This document shows, one piece after another, positions 35,840 to 48,463 of a stretch of 64,000 bases of DNA. The DNA comes from Larix kaempferi (Eukaryota > Streptophyta > Pinopsida > Pinales > Pinaceae), in assembly GCA_027924585.1 (NCBI GenBank), contig BSBM01000436.1, positions 11,942,501 to 12,006,500 on the forward strand. Reading direction: 5' to 3'. Under the pieces are notes generated by a model that was not told the origin of the DNA, did not search any database, and saw only the letters and a program-made list of their open reading frames with translations. The stretch's first letter is position 1, and every line of letters starts with the position of its first letter. The position numbers and the translations under genes are program-made.

Positions 35840-37450
35840 GTACAAATGTCAGCTCACACCGGGTGCTTTTGCTTTGATGGTTCGAGGGTTTTTGGTTTTA
35901 CAAATTAATTTTATTTGTTTTCAAAATTTAAAAATTAAAATCACTCCTCCAGGGATTTATGTCCCATCCATCCAGAGTGTAGTATATTTATTTATCAGAA
36001 AATAGAATTATTGAATTATAAAAATAGTTATAAAAATATTATGTTTAATAAAAAAATTCAAATACTTTATAAATCTGTAAAAAAAATTGTGCAGAAATGC
36101 AAATTAATATAAGTCAAGAGAAATTGACTAACCATTGGTTAGTTTATCCTGCCTTGGCAAAGAATAATAAATAGATGTGAGTTTATTGAATTGTTTATAT
36201 TGTTTTGACATTGATATTTAATATGATTAATATATGAACTATTTTTAAAATATTAAATTATCTTGAAGATATCAAATTCAACAATATAATCAATACAATT
36301 TCTCCCCATAAAAAATTCAAATCTAAATTTCAAACTTAAATTATAAATAAAAATCAATTAAATCATAATTATTAATATTAATAAAGCATCTTATCATCTT
36401 CTATAAATAATAATACATCATCCAAAACTCATACAATTTTTTAAAAGGAAAAGAGATTTAAACTATAATTATGTTTATTAGTATTTCTATATTTTTAAAA
36501 GTTAATTTAAAAAACTATACTTTAAACTAAAAAGAAAAAGTGGAAAATGAAAGAATTTTTCGGATTTAAAAAAAATATAAAAATAAAAATTGTATATTTT
36601 GCTTTTGAAAATTAGTTTTAAAATTGCAAGATTAAAATGATTAATAGTACTTTTTCAATATAAGCATATAGATTTAAGTAATATGATTTTTTTGGAATAG
36701 GTGGGGAATTATATATATATATATATATATGAAGTGACAATAGTACAACAATCTATTGTAAATATTTCATGAACTTTCTAAAGTTTTCATAATGTATGTG
36801 AATTTTATTTTATTTTCCTATTCTAATGTGGTCAATGATAAAAATAGTCTTTTCAAGGCCTATGGGCCAATCAAAATTCAACACATGAAAATAAATTGAA
36901 TAAATAAAAACATATTAATATTATTTTTCTCAAACTTTAGAGATACTTTTGGTTTCTTTGTATCACTAGCCAAACTCATAAGGTGAAATGAAACATATAA
37001 TCTCCGCCTTCGGCATAGACTAAAAAAAAAGATGAACAATTGACTTAGTGGTATGACTACATGGATGCCAAAGAGAATCAATTGGATGTGTGATTGCATG
37101 ATGCTATAATTTCTAGCCACCAAAGGAAATACACCTATACAAATGAGCCACAAATCGTAGGGGTCATTAGCCAAGCTAGAAATTGATCATACATACCGTA
37201 CGGTAGTGAAATTCAAGTACTACAATTCAACTGTATGCCTATATGGATGTCACCGAACTAAATTGGGTATGCATAGATGTTGCAGCCTACCCCAGAGTTA
37301 TTAAATATAAACTTGATCTATACGACTTGTTTGCAGGGATGATTTTAAGAAGCCCCCAATTTATATGTATAAAAATTGACGAATATCCCCGATATACAGG
37401 AAAATTTGAAGGCGATTTTATCAATAATATAATATGTATATATAATTTTT
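35840..37450. other. Very AT-rich intergenic DNA
   Basis: No gene supported. An AT dinucleotide run is at about 36711-36731. Confidence 0.6.
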
Positions 37451-37645
37451 TGGCAAATCTTTCATTTTATTATACGATGTTGTAAAATCTTGGCGAATCT
37501 TTCACTAAATTATAAGAGATTGTAAAATCTGAGCGAATATTTCATTGAATTATAAAATAATGTAAAAACTTGGCAAATATTTCACTGAATTATAAAATAT
37601 TGTACAAATTTGGCGAATCTTTTCATTGATTTATAAAACACATTG
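37451..37645 (+). repeat. 40-bp tandem repeat, five copies
   Basis: TGGCGAATCTTTCA-type units start at 37451, 37491, 37531, 37571 and 37611, exactly 40 bp apart, each followed by ATTATAAAAT and TGTAAAATCT with substitutions but no length change. Confidence 0.9.
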
Positions 37646-37646
37646 A

Positions 37647-37926
37647 ATGGCACTCTGCTTGTTAATTCTAAATTCAAGGCTTCTTCAAATGTTGAGTTCA
37701 ATTGCTCTATTTCAAGTTTTGGTCTCAATACCAAATGGTAGTGGCCTTATAAATGAAGCCTTCATATCCAAGCAAAGCCGAGTGGATCTTGCAGACATGT
37801 ATTCTAAATGTGGGTGTTTGGAATATGCACGTAAAGTGTTTGACCAAGTGCCAGAGTGAAATAAAGTCTCATGGAATGCAATGCTTTCGGGATATGCTCA
37901 ACATGGACATGGCAAAGAGGAACATT
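37647..37926 (+). pseudogene. Pentatricopeptide repeat (PPR) protein fragment
   Basis: Codons read DLADMYSKCGCLEYARKVFD, then QVPE, a TGA at 37857-37859, then NKVSWNAMLSGYAQHGHGKE. These are hallmark phrases of the PLS class of plant PPR proteins, which bind organellar RNA for editing or processing. The upstream part (NSRLLQML, then IPNGSGLINEAFISK) fits a degenerate preceding repeat. About two repeats of a protein that normally has ten or more remain. There is no start codon context, organelle target peptide or DYW/E domain. Confidence 0.85.
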
Positions 37927-37959
37927 ATCGGAGGGGTTCTTGGGGTGGAGATTGCCATT

Positions 37960-40560
37960 CATAACTCTGATGAGGATAGCAATTGCCTATTCTTCTTACT
38001 TACAACTTTTTCCTCTGCTACTTGAGTTTCTATATGTAGTTTTCTCCCTACAAATAGTAGAGTCTTATTTGTGTTCTTCTTTAATAGTCTTGGGAGATTA
38101 TTTTTTTTTAATTGCTTTGATCAACAAAAGAATTGCACCCACAGATTTGTGATGGAAAATCTTGGCTAAGCAATCATGACTAGGGGAATCTATTCCACCA
38201 AACTTTCCCAAGATTAGTACCTTGCCCCATCCACATGAAACAACATATTGTGGAGGCAAATTGACCCACAAGTGGCAAGAATGTCACAAGTGGGGATCAG
38301 AATTGAGTTGAGAGGATCAAAACACCTTGCTTTAACCACCTAGGCTAGACCCCATTGACCCGAGGGGAGCTGACTTTTACACTTCCCCATGTCCCCTAGC
38401 AAAGGAAATATTGAACAAGAAACAAGTGAAAGAATAATGAATTGTTAAAGTGAAGCAACAAATGAAAGAGGACGAAATGCATGGCAGATATAGTGGGATG
38501 ACAAATGATTGATAGAAAATGATGCAAAAACAAGAGTTCTCCTAGGTGCTAGAACATTGCATCTCTTGTGAAGTTGCCAATATTAGCACTAGCCCTCATG
38601 ACCTAATCAAAAGGGTGTTAATTTGTGAGATAACACTCTTGAAGCACTCTCGAGGTGCTAAGGGTCAAATTAAATATTCTCCTAGTAGGGCACACTTTCC
38701 CAATATTTGAATAGAACATTGCTTGACACAAAAGCCAACTTAAGATGATCATATCTAAAATTTAAAGTAAAATTTTCTATTTTTATAATAGTAAAAGAAT
38801 TGAAATTTTTACTTAAATATTTTATATTATCATTAGTTGTTGCATGGTGTTTGAGAGGGGTTCCAACCTCATTAGATCTCATCTAAAAATAATAGAATTT
38901 CATATTCCATCCAAAATTCAATAGACTTGATTGTTTTCAAGACTATAACAGTCTAAATTGCACCAAACCAAAGACAAGTGCAGTAAACCATAAAAAAGAC
39001 ACCAAATGTCACTAGACTCTTATGCCACATGCCACCTACTTAAAATATAAGTGACCTACTCAAATATAGGAACTGTGAAAACTTAAGTTCACCACCATGC
39101 CCAAAAATGGACAAAACCACGCACAACTCACATGCATGCCCTCCCAACATAATACCTACTAAAAATAGTTGTAATCCAACAACTCTAGTATAAAGGATCA
39201 TGGCCATAAAACCCATTGAGAATGTTTCCACGAACCTTTGATGCTGAACAATCAAGATGGACCAAGGAGAAGTCTAATCTAATCCCAAATATGTTCAGAA
39301 CAATAATGAAGGTAACACTTGAATTCACCAAGGGTGAATTCAATGTTAACAAGTATGGCTTACATTGTAAACATTATATCAGAGTTTAAGTTTGAAGTTT
39401 GAACCTACCTTTGATGATTGAATTGTTCATTGCATGTTACAACTCTTTGGTAATGGATATGATGTTATGTTTCATTTCATGGCTCATGTTATTTGTTACA
39501 GTTTGTTGATGACAAATGTTATATGTTGAGACTTGATGGTTGATGTTATGGTTGGTCATTTGATTACAATGTTATAAATGCTAGATGATTGGTTTTATAT
39601 ATGTACTAAATAGATGATGCTTTAATGCTTATCAGTAATCTAGTCGTTGAATCCATGTTTTCATGTTTTCTATAACTAATTTGGCATTCTACATGGTTTT
39701 TTTTAACATATATACATCAAAATATACTAAATATATACTATATGAAAAATTATCCCAAAACACTTCGGTCCCAACAGCTTTTGAAATTGGCTCTTTCTGC
39801 TTTTGCTCCCAACAACCTTGTGTTTAAGGTTAACATCTATTTGTTACTAATGATGGACCAAAATTGTGCAATTTGAAACGTCGAATCAAATGCTATGTAT
39901 GTTGTCTTTATGTTTTCAAAGCAATCAAAAGCTTGTAAATTCAATTTGAAGAAACGAACACATTTTTTCTTGAATAATCATCTATGGAAATCAAAGATAT
40001 TTTGTTCCTCCAATAAAATCTTGCTTTCATTGGATTGCAACGATCATTGTGAATAATTTGACGCATCTTGTTTAGTCAAGTTGTGTTGTCTTCAAGTTTC
40101 ACTGTGTTGCATAGCTTGTTTTTCATGATTTTTTTGCAAACCTTGAACCACTATCTTCTTGTTAAGTATATTGAGATAAAATAAATTAAGATGCATGTAT
40201 CTCTTGTGCCATAGCTAATTCTTAGAGTTTTCAGTTGAGAGTAAACCCTGTTCTGTTTTTTCTTTACCTTCAAATCTATAGAAATCCTTTGTTTATCACT
40301 TTGTTATTCTTGTCTTTGATAAGACAGATTTATATCAAAGACAATTTATATGATAATTATTTACATTCTGACTTATTAGAAGTAAATTTTTTGGTACGAT
40401 AGTTACATAAAGTACATATTATTTCCTAACTCTATTGCCTGAAACTTTCATAGATACTATACCTTTTCCTTCCACATTTAAAAATAATAACTATTCTTAG
40501 TTAAACTTCCCAAGGAAAACCTCGTGACATGGGATATACCTTGTATAGGGAGATTATTAC
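37960..40560. other. Intergenic DNA, no gene seen
   Basis: Only short frames. The base composition and wording suggest old, unrecognisable repeats. Confidence 0.55.
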
Positions 40561-41001
40561 TTCATACTCTGTCATGCCCACCTCTTCTGCCTCTCCCTCT
40601 ATGATGACCTTTCTCTCTAAATTGGAAAGCTTGATTTGTTGATTGTTTTCTCCTACATTCAATTTTCACCCACCTGTTGAAGCATCCCTACAAGTTTTTC
40701 ACACCAAGGAAAATTTGTCTTCGAGGACACACAATGTGATCACAAACTTTGCAAATGGTTTGTTTGGACTTCCAAATAGTATGGTTGTATAACCATAATC
40801 TAGTTTTTTTTCTCCAATAGCATTAAGCTGCATTAGAATTTCCTCAAGCCTTTTGACATAGTCAAGTATTGTATATCTGTCTATATATGAGGTTTTTGTG
40901 TTTGATAATTGATGGCTTGACATTGTTATGCTACATGAGATCGTATTTTTGCCCCATGTTAATCCTTGTAAGTCAAGAGCGTTTATATCTTTGTGGGCCA
41001 A
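40560..41001 (-). pseudogene. copia-type gag fragment
   Basis: On the minus strand, the frame 41001-40699 contains YVKRLEEILMQLNAIGEKK and a GSPNKPFAKFVITL segment like the 'SLP-xx-YDxFVTTL' core of copia Gag (UBN2_2 type). After a stop and frameshift, further down, QAFQFREKGHHRGRGRRGG resembles the basic Arg/Gly stretch just before the zinc knuckle. No knuckle, LTR or pol was found nearby. It appears to be an isolated relic of a different copia lineage from the others in this window. Confidence 0.62.
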
Positions 41002-41099
41002 TATTTATTCTCAATTAACTTGTGAGAGTCAAAGATCATCATATTCTAGAAACTCGATATTTTTGCCAAAAATGGCTCAACCTACCTCCAAAATGGGAT

Positions 41100-43300
41100 T
41101 TTATCCAAACATAAAATGAACGCCTTCCTCCATCAAATTGATTTACGTATCCTAAACTTCTTCAATAATTTTACTGACATAAAACAAGTATCTTTACATG
41201 CATTGGAACAAATGTCATTTCCCTTTTTCCAGTCTGAAAATTTATGTTGTGGATGCCTATAACTATCTCTGTAAGTTCAAGTTTAAAACAGAGACAGTTT
41301 CCCTAATTTCTGCAGCTACATTTCTGCTGGACTATATGAATATGGGTTGTCTGCCTGCAAAATACAGACACCAGAAACTGACAAAGACACCTGAAACTGA
41401 CAAAGTGGATCCATCACGCCTCAGGCAATCACACACAAAATTTAAAAAAAAAATATTTTCTTTTTTTCCACGCTAATTTAGAAGAGCGAGAACAAGTTGG
41501 AAGCAAACTTGATTTCTCTTACTATCACGGTCACTGACATTAGTTTGAAAATCCCTAGCGGCCACATGGTTGTAACTGAAAACAACATCAATGTTCTGTT
41601 CACAACGCTTTGCAGTTTCTACATGAAACAAGAAACGCCACGATTCTGGTCAGAATACTCGGTTGCTTCTATGTGCAGCAGGAAACAATACCACAATTAT
41701 GTTTATTGTCATTTATTTTGAGCATATATGTATCTCGAATTTGCGTCTGCGTCATAATTTCACAGTGGTGAGAAGTTCCCCTATTTTTTGTTGGGTTTCT
41801 TTGAATGTTGTTGTTGTTTGTATGTATATAAAACAAGGGCTCTGCCCTCAACTTGCCCTATAGTGGCAGGCCACAAGGGAGCTGCCACCCCCTTGACCCC
41901 TGCAGTAGCTCCCTGTTCGAGAGAAGGATAAATTTCTAGAAACATTTTCAGCAACTTTTTGCATCCCCCATTACAATAGCAAGTCAAGTTGCGCTCATTT
42001 CCAGAATGGGCAATGCATTTGAATTGACTAAAGATGATAAATACTAACTACAAATAGATAAATTAATAAAGAAACAAATTAACATACCACCGGAACAAAG
42101 TGGTCTATCAGAGCTTCATTATACAGATTTTATGATTTTATTAGCTGGTTCCAAAAAAAATGAAGCAACTATCTATTTCAACATCTCGAACCTCTTTTTG
42201 ACAAAATGATGAAAGTAGAGATTGAAAAAGCCAAACCATTGACATACAAATGGCATTAATGGGAGACATTCAATGAGTAGCAGCCATAGGTTCCCGGGGG
42301 GTGAGGGACCTTAATCACACGGGAATATTCCACACATACTAAAAACTGACTTGAACTTGGAACCATGAAATGATGTTGGTGTTGGATCCAAGCATGAAGG
42401 CACATAAAGACTAAACTTGTGAAAGCTTAATCTCGAGAACCAGGAATAAAAAATAGTCATGCCATATATTGTGGGAAGTTTATTAATGAGTACTAAGTGA
42501 TGGAGGCACATAAACTGCTATCCGGGGAACATAAACAATTGATTTTTATGCTTGAAGAGAAACTTCACAATCACGTGGCAAACTAAAATAGAAAATTCAG
42601 AAGTTAAATTTTAATTTTTTGTTGTTGGAGGTTGGAATATGCATGTAGTATTTCGTTGCAAATCTCTTGGGCTGTTGTCTTCATGTAATTGTCAAAACAC
42701 AATCTCAATCTTGTTTGAGTATATTCTTTTGTATTGAATGAAATTTTTCCACCTAAAGACATACCCGTGAACACACAGAACATACATGGGCCATAACTTG
42801 GTTGTGTGAAGATAAAATTGATAACAATTGGGCTTGATGGACAACTCCTGTAGATGTGCACATGAGTTTTGATCCATTTGCAACTTCTGTGTTAAATACA
42901 TAAATATACAATGTGGAGATGTACAAATATATATAAATACATAAGATGAGAAAAATAGAATGTTGATGGAGATTTGCTTTAGCTAGTGACAACCATAAGA
43001 TTTTCCTAAGATAGTCAAGGCCATAAGTTTATCACTCACGAGGTTGCAAAATTCAAATCCAATAACTTGAGATTAAGTTATACTCTCAAGGCTGTGATAG
43101 AGCACTTCCTGATTCTATCTCTGTTAATGACCTCAATTGTGTAGCAGCAAGCCTCAGATCAATCCTGAGCTATGTCCAACTCCAAATACCACTTCAAATT
43201 GGTGCAAGGAACTCATTCAATAGCAATGAGATACATAACAAGTGGATCAGCCCTACTGGATCCAAACAGCTCCACAAACTCATGCAACGGGATCGGTACC
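41100..43300. other. Intergenic DNA, no gene seen
   Basis: No supported gene. 41845-41930 holds a phrase (GGGCTCTGCCCTCAACTTGC, then GGGAGCTGCCACCCCC) of the sort common in dispersed plant repeats. The five bases before the copia LTR are GTACC; the matching duplication would lie beyond the window. Confidence 0.5.
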
Positions 43301-43893
43301 TGTTATTTTTTCATAATTTAATTCAATATGATCTAGGATCTTAACTGAGAGAACAACATGTACAACATATCAAACACAAGAGACAAGAGACACAAAGCAT
43401 TTCACCGGGGAAAAGCATAAAGGTGAAAAACCCCGCAACTTCCTCAGAGATAGAATAGGAACCAATACAAAGATCACAAAGATGAAACCCCAAAAGATAG
43501 ATGTCTCTAGCAACTACTCCTCCTCCACTTGTGCGTACTCCTCTCTCTCAAATATGCGAGTTGGATGTGTGAGTGAATGAGCAAATAGAGTGGTGCAACC
43601 ACTCTATTTATACTTTAACTTAACCTGCCTTTTACCCTAACTACGTCGACTCCCTAAGGGAGTCTAATAACCCTTCCACTTAACTCATCCAGGGCTGACC
43701 CCTCTAAGGTGGTCTAATAACCCATCAAATATAAGTTACGACACTTACAATATAACTTGCGACACTTGCAAATACAAATGATGACACTTCCAATCGGAGG
43801 AATAATACATCTCTGTTGTGGATACAATAAAGTACAAATGTAGTACATATAATATACAAGTGAATATCTTCTGAAGTTACAAATACATCAACA
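43301..43893 (-). repeat. 3' LTR of the minus-strand copia element
   Basis: 593 bp, running TGTTATTTTTTC to CATCAACA on the plus strand; the reverse complement matches the LTRs at 14372 and 20732. Confidence 0.93.
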
Positions 43894-43904
43894 CTCCCTC
43901 TTAA
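43894..43904 (-). promoter_or_regulatory. Polypurine tract
   Basis: CTCCCTCTTAA on the plus strand, i.e. TTAAGAGGGAG on the element's own strand, directly before its 3' LTR. Confidence 0.85.
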
Positions 43905-44169
43905 CTAGGAAGGTATTCTCTTGAAACAGGTCATCAATACATATAGGAACAAGTCTTCAATACTGGAGCTGGATCACGGAGCATCATCGTCACTACTGTT
44001 GTACTTGTCATCTCGATCACTAGTGCTATCTCTCAATTCTTCTCATCATAGGAATTTCTATAGAGCCAGCCCTTTTTCATGTTGGATGTAGGCCTAGCCT
44101 CCATGTAGGTCTTCATCATCTCTGTGAGCGGCCCATCCGGTGGAGTCTCAGGATTGATTATGTGCATCT

Positions 44170-44700
44170 ACAAAACCTTAAAAGAGCATCCCAGGACTGA
44201 TTACAAGCTACTACTCAACCTGCAAGATCTCCCAGGACTGATTACAAGTGACCAAGCAAAACCTCGAAAGAGCATCCCAGGACTGATTACGAGCTTACTA
44301 CTCAACCTATAGGATCTCCCGGGGAGCGATTATATGCGAACAAGAAAAACCTCGAAAGAGCATCCCAGGACTGATTACAAGCTTACTGCTCAACCTATAG
44401 GATCTCCCAGGGAGCAACTATATGGGAACAAGCAAAACCTCGAAAGAGCATCCCAGGACTGATTATGAGCTTACTACTCAACCTATAGGATCTCCCAGGG
44501 AGTGATTATATATGAACAAGCAAAAACTCGAAAGAGCATCCCAGGACTGATTACAAGATTACTGCTTAACCTATAGGATCTCCCAGGGAGCGATTATATG
44601 TGAACAAGAAAAACCTAGAAAGATCATCCCAGGACTGATTACGAGCTTACTGCTCAACCTATAGGATCTCCCAGGGAGTGATTATATGCTACTGCACAAC
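44170..44700 (-). repeat. 88-bp tandem repeat array in the copia 3' region
   Basis: AGCATCCCAGGACTGATTA starts at 44271, 44359, 44447 and 44535, with a variant at 44623, an exact 88-bp period. An extra degenerate unit 86 bp upstream begins at 44185. Each unit also has CCTATAGGATCTCCCAGGGA and AAAACCTCGAAAG. It occupies the same place as the 115-bp-period array at 19899-20110 in the related element and shares its words (CTCGAAAGAGC, GATCTCCC), so the array has been remodelled between copies. Confidence 0.92.
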
Positions 44701-44834
44701 CTACAAGATATCCATAGCCACGGAGCATCATACAGATTCTCATGATCATACATATCATCATCATACATGGTGCATCATATGGATGCACATGATCATACAG
44801 ATCATCATCATATGGAGCATCATGTAGATGCTCA

Positions 44835-45379
44835 TCACACAGCACTTACAACCATAGCCATGGGAGGACCCACCTGCCACCATGCTTGGAAGGGCTCCTG
44901 CATCTGTGTCTCGTCACTTCCTCCTGGAAGTATCTTCAATCTGAAGACACCAAGCCTCTCTCTAAAGTGCTCAAACTTCACCCTAGCTAGTGGATTGGTC
45001 AACACATCTGCTATCTTCTCATTCGTCGCAACATACAGGAACTTCACTGCTCCTCTCTCCACCATATCCCTGATACAGTGATACTTTATCTCGATGTGCT
45101 TCGACTTGTCATGGAACACCAAGTTTTCAGACAACTTCACACAACTCTGGTTGTCGCAGAAGATACAAGTAGCATCCAATTGGAGATCAAACAAATCAAA
45201 CAGTAGCTTCCTTATCCATACTTCCTCAAAACTAGCCGAACAAGCTGCGACATACTCTACTTTGGCTATACTCAGTGCTATGCAGGATTGCTTCCTGCTA
45301 AACCAAGAGATCACACCTGATCCCATACTGAAGCAGCACCTCGAAGTTCTCTTCCTATCTCTAGCATTTCCTGCCCAAT
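44835..45379 (-). pseudogene. copia RNase H, minus-strand element
   Basis: The minus frame 45326-44835 reads WFSRKQSCIALSIAKVEYVA, CDNQSCVKLSENLVFHDKSK and VLTNPLARVKFEHFRERLGV. The related copy stops just after FRERLG, whereas this frame runs on 36 further residues, so its own stop is lost. A frameshift separates it from RT near 45375. The family degrades the RNA strand during reverse transcription. Confidence 0.88.
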
Positions 45380-46566
45380 CTAATCAACATAACCCTCCAG
45401 GTTAAATTTTTTATTCGTATCATACTTGAGCCCATAATCAACCATACCCTTTAGGTACCTCAGAATATGCTTTACAGCAATAAAGTGAACATGTCTAGGA
45501 TCTGTCAGGAACTGGCTCAATGTGTTCACAATAAAGCAAATATCTAGTCTCGTGTTCGTCAGGTACATCAAGGACCCAATCATCTGACGATACATCATGG
45601 CATCAATCGAATCTGATGAAGCATCACTCAATAGCCTTAGGTTTGATGCCATAGGTGTGGCTATGGCCTTGCAGTCCATCATCCCGAACCGCTTCAGGAT
45701 CTCTACTGCATACTTCCCTTATCCAAGGAAGATTCCATTTGCACTCTACCACACCTTCATGCCTAGAAAGTAATGCATCATACCCAAGTCCTTCATCTCG
45801 AACTCGGTAACAAGCTTCCTCTTCGTATCAGCAATCAACCCATTCTCACCTATCACAAATAGGTCATCTACATATAGTAGGAGTATCACTGGATTGCCTT
45901 TCTCAACCTTGTAGTAAAGGTTGGAATCCGCTTTACTCTTGGTAAATCCCAAACTAGTCAGGAAGCTGTCTATCCTTCCGTACCAAGTCCCGGGTTCTTG
46001 TTTCAAACCATACAAGGCTTTCTTCAATTTGCACACATGTGACTGCCTATAATGTGTCTCAAATCCAAGTGGCTGCTCCACATACACTTCTTCTTCGACT
46101 ACACCATTCAAGAAGGCTGTCTTGACATCCATCTGGTGTATCTTCCACTTCATCACTGCAGCCAGAGAAGCTACTATTCTGATGGAAGTGTATCTGGCTA
46201 CAGGTGCGAAATTTTCTTCATAATATATCCCTTCTTTCTGGGAGAAGCCACGAGCCACAAACCTTGCCTTGTATTTCTCTATGCTACCATCTACAACATG
46301 CTTGATCTTGTAGGATCCATTTGGAAGTCACTTCACACTTCCCTCCTGGTCTTGAGACCACATCCCAGACATCATTCTTCATGATCGACTGGTACTCCTC
46401 GATCATGGAATCCTTCCATTACTGCATCCCTGATCCTGGGAACTTCAGATTCTTCAATATATTCAATAGGTAGTTTTCTTGAACTTTGTCGCTGGAACAA
46501 ATGTGGTTGTTCTTCTTTTGTAGGTGATTGTACACGATCTTTCCTACAAGTCAAATTCAATTGCAT
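45380..46566 (-). pseudogene. copia reverse transcriptase, minus-strand element
   Basis: The minus frame 46258-45746 reads [40 protein letters not shown] and [13 protein letters not shown], with the catalytic YVDD intact, unlike the related copy at 18380. It ends at a TAG after MKVW where glutamine is expected, and a TAA follows a few codons on. 45682-45380 continues with YRQMIGSLMYLTNTRLDI and HILRYLKG. Upstream, 46566-46372 holds the poorly conserved start of the RT region with a frameshift. The front of this domain lies right after the non-coding block that replaces integrase. Confidence 0.9.
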
Positions 46567-46579
46567 GATTAGAAACTTC

Positions 46580-47020
46580 TCATAGTTTCATAACAAAATC
46601 TTACACATAAGGACATATGTCATACAGTCATGCAATTATCTTAGCCAATGCTTCAATACAACATGTATCCATATCCTGTAACTTTCTAGATGCCTTCCAT
46701 CTCTACCAGAACATTGTTAAGAGTGTGCACTACTCCCAACATGTCAGCAAAGAGGTTTCAATCTAGATAAGTAGCAATGGAGTGTTGTACAGTACCATAG
46801 GCCACTTACCCATTACTATATTAGTAGTATCTTGTTCATTAATGCATTTTTTCTAAAATGCATAATATACATCCAAAATCTAGGAACATGACTGAACGAC
46901 ATCATTTAAGTACTCATATATACAAGAAATGACAATTCAAATACTTATCTTTGTTTGGTTGTTGGGTGGACTCCCTCTCAATCTTTGCTTCCTCTCAAGA
47001 GCTACTGGAGTCTCTGCACC
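46580..47020 (-). other. Non-coding block in place of integrase
   Basis: No integrase motif remains. The block is alignable by eye with 17290-17700 of the related copia element; for example AAGATAAGTATTTGAATTGT is common to both, as is a TTGTAG-GAAAGATCG junction before the RT region. Confidence 0.75.
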
Positions 47021-47462
47021 TTAACCAATGCTAAAAATGGATGAGAGTTTCTTCCATAGATTATTTGTTTTCCGGAGTCCAGCTCTGCAGTAGCTTCTTC
47101 TACTCCTTCCATGTAAAACTTCATTACAATACATATTCTTCATCACTTGAAGAATCTTCACTGTCTTCCCTGGTTCTTTTCCTTGGAGGTTCATCATCCT
47201 CTGTAGTGTGAGCATGATGTCTTCTCTTGTTGTTATTCTTCTTGTAGGAGCTGCTTTTTTTCCTGGGACAATCTCTGGAATAGTGTCCCTTCTCATCACA
47301 AGTATAACATCGAATGTGAGAAATATCTCTCATGGATCCTCCAAAGTTCTCCCTTCGATTCTGGTGGTGGTATTTACCCCTCTTGTGATGAGGATGCTCC
47401 CTCTTGTGGTTATTCTTCCTGGTGTTTTCTGTGAGAGACTGGTCTTCATTATCCATCTTTTC
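47021..47462 (-). pseudogene. copia gag, zinc-knuckle half, minus-strand element
   Basis: The minus frame 47456-47124 reads DNEDQSLTENTRKNNHKRE, then the CCHC knuckle CYTCDEKGHYSRDC, then a Lys/Arg-rich tail and RTREDSEDSSSDEE. It begins at the exact insertion point of the gypsy element; the first half of the same gag is at 61937-62408, more than 14 kb away. Confidence 0.9.
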
Positions 47463-47467
47463 TTCTC

Positions 47468-48449
47468 TATTATGTAGAATTTTGTCCTACGGATAAGCCA
47501 AAACTCTCTTAACTTTAAAGCAGACTTTAAACTAACTCTAAAGCAAGAAACAAGTCAAAACAAATGCTACCTTGAATCCCTAGATCTAACAAACGTCTCA
47601 AGATTAAAATGCTAGAAAGAGTAGAAGAAGTTTAACTGACCTTCTATCCAAACGCTTGTCTTTCTAGTTGCTCCAATCTCCAAGCCCTCACAAATGAACC
47701 TGTCGAAATGGAACCAAGACACAAGAATGCACTATTCTCTAGCAACTTGAAACATGAGTTAGAATCTAAATCTATGAAAGATACAAATCATATCATTAAA
47801 ACAGAATTAATACAAATGATTTGGGAAAACAAGACAAGTTATTCCATTACAACTTGAAGAATACTTACAAAAGGTGCTTGATGTCCAAGCCAATCCTCTA
47901 GCTCCAAGTGTCTTCTCCTCTAGCTATCTCCACAATGTTGCAAGACCATAAGTTTGGTACTCTCAAGAGTCCTCCCCTTTTCCAATGGAATGCCTCTCTT
48001 TTATAGTGAATGGTGAGGTTAACCAACAAGAGAGATGGGTGGATCTAGGGAGAGATAAGTGGATCAGGGTTTCTAATCGAAGGAAATGAGTTGAGATCGA
48101 ATCAGGGACCCCAATCTTCCATTATCTTCGAAAATCCAAAATCCCACAAGCCAAGGGAAAAAGGCTAATAAAAGAGTACCGCACTCTGCAGTCTTAGCAC
48201 AACGCGGTACTGCCGCGTTTTGGGGAAAAAGCATAGCGTGGTAGTGTGTAGTACCGCGTTTTGATAAATGAGCAAGGCGCGGTAGTGTGTGTAGATAAAG
48301 TCTTAGGTGGGTCAGAACTGGTCAGGGTAGATTCACCTTCAAGGTTGACTCATCATCTGTCTCTTCTGGATGGTTTAAAACAGTAGGGAAAGTGTCGTCA
48401 ACTCGTTTTGTGATGGAGATGCGACACTGTGAAACATGGAGGTATAACA
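47468..48449 (-). repeat. 3' LTR of the gypsy element
   Basis: 982 bp. The last dinucleotide on the element's strand is TA where the other LTR has CA. At 48176-48292 it carries several GCGGTA-type motifs. Confidence 0.95.
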
Positions 48450-48463
48450 GATGCCCCCTAAAG
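48450..48463 (-). promoter_or_regulatory. Polypurine tract of the gypsy element
   Basis: On the element's strand CTTTAGGGGGCATC lies directly before the 3' LTR. Confidence 0.75.
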
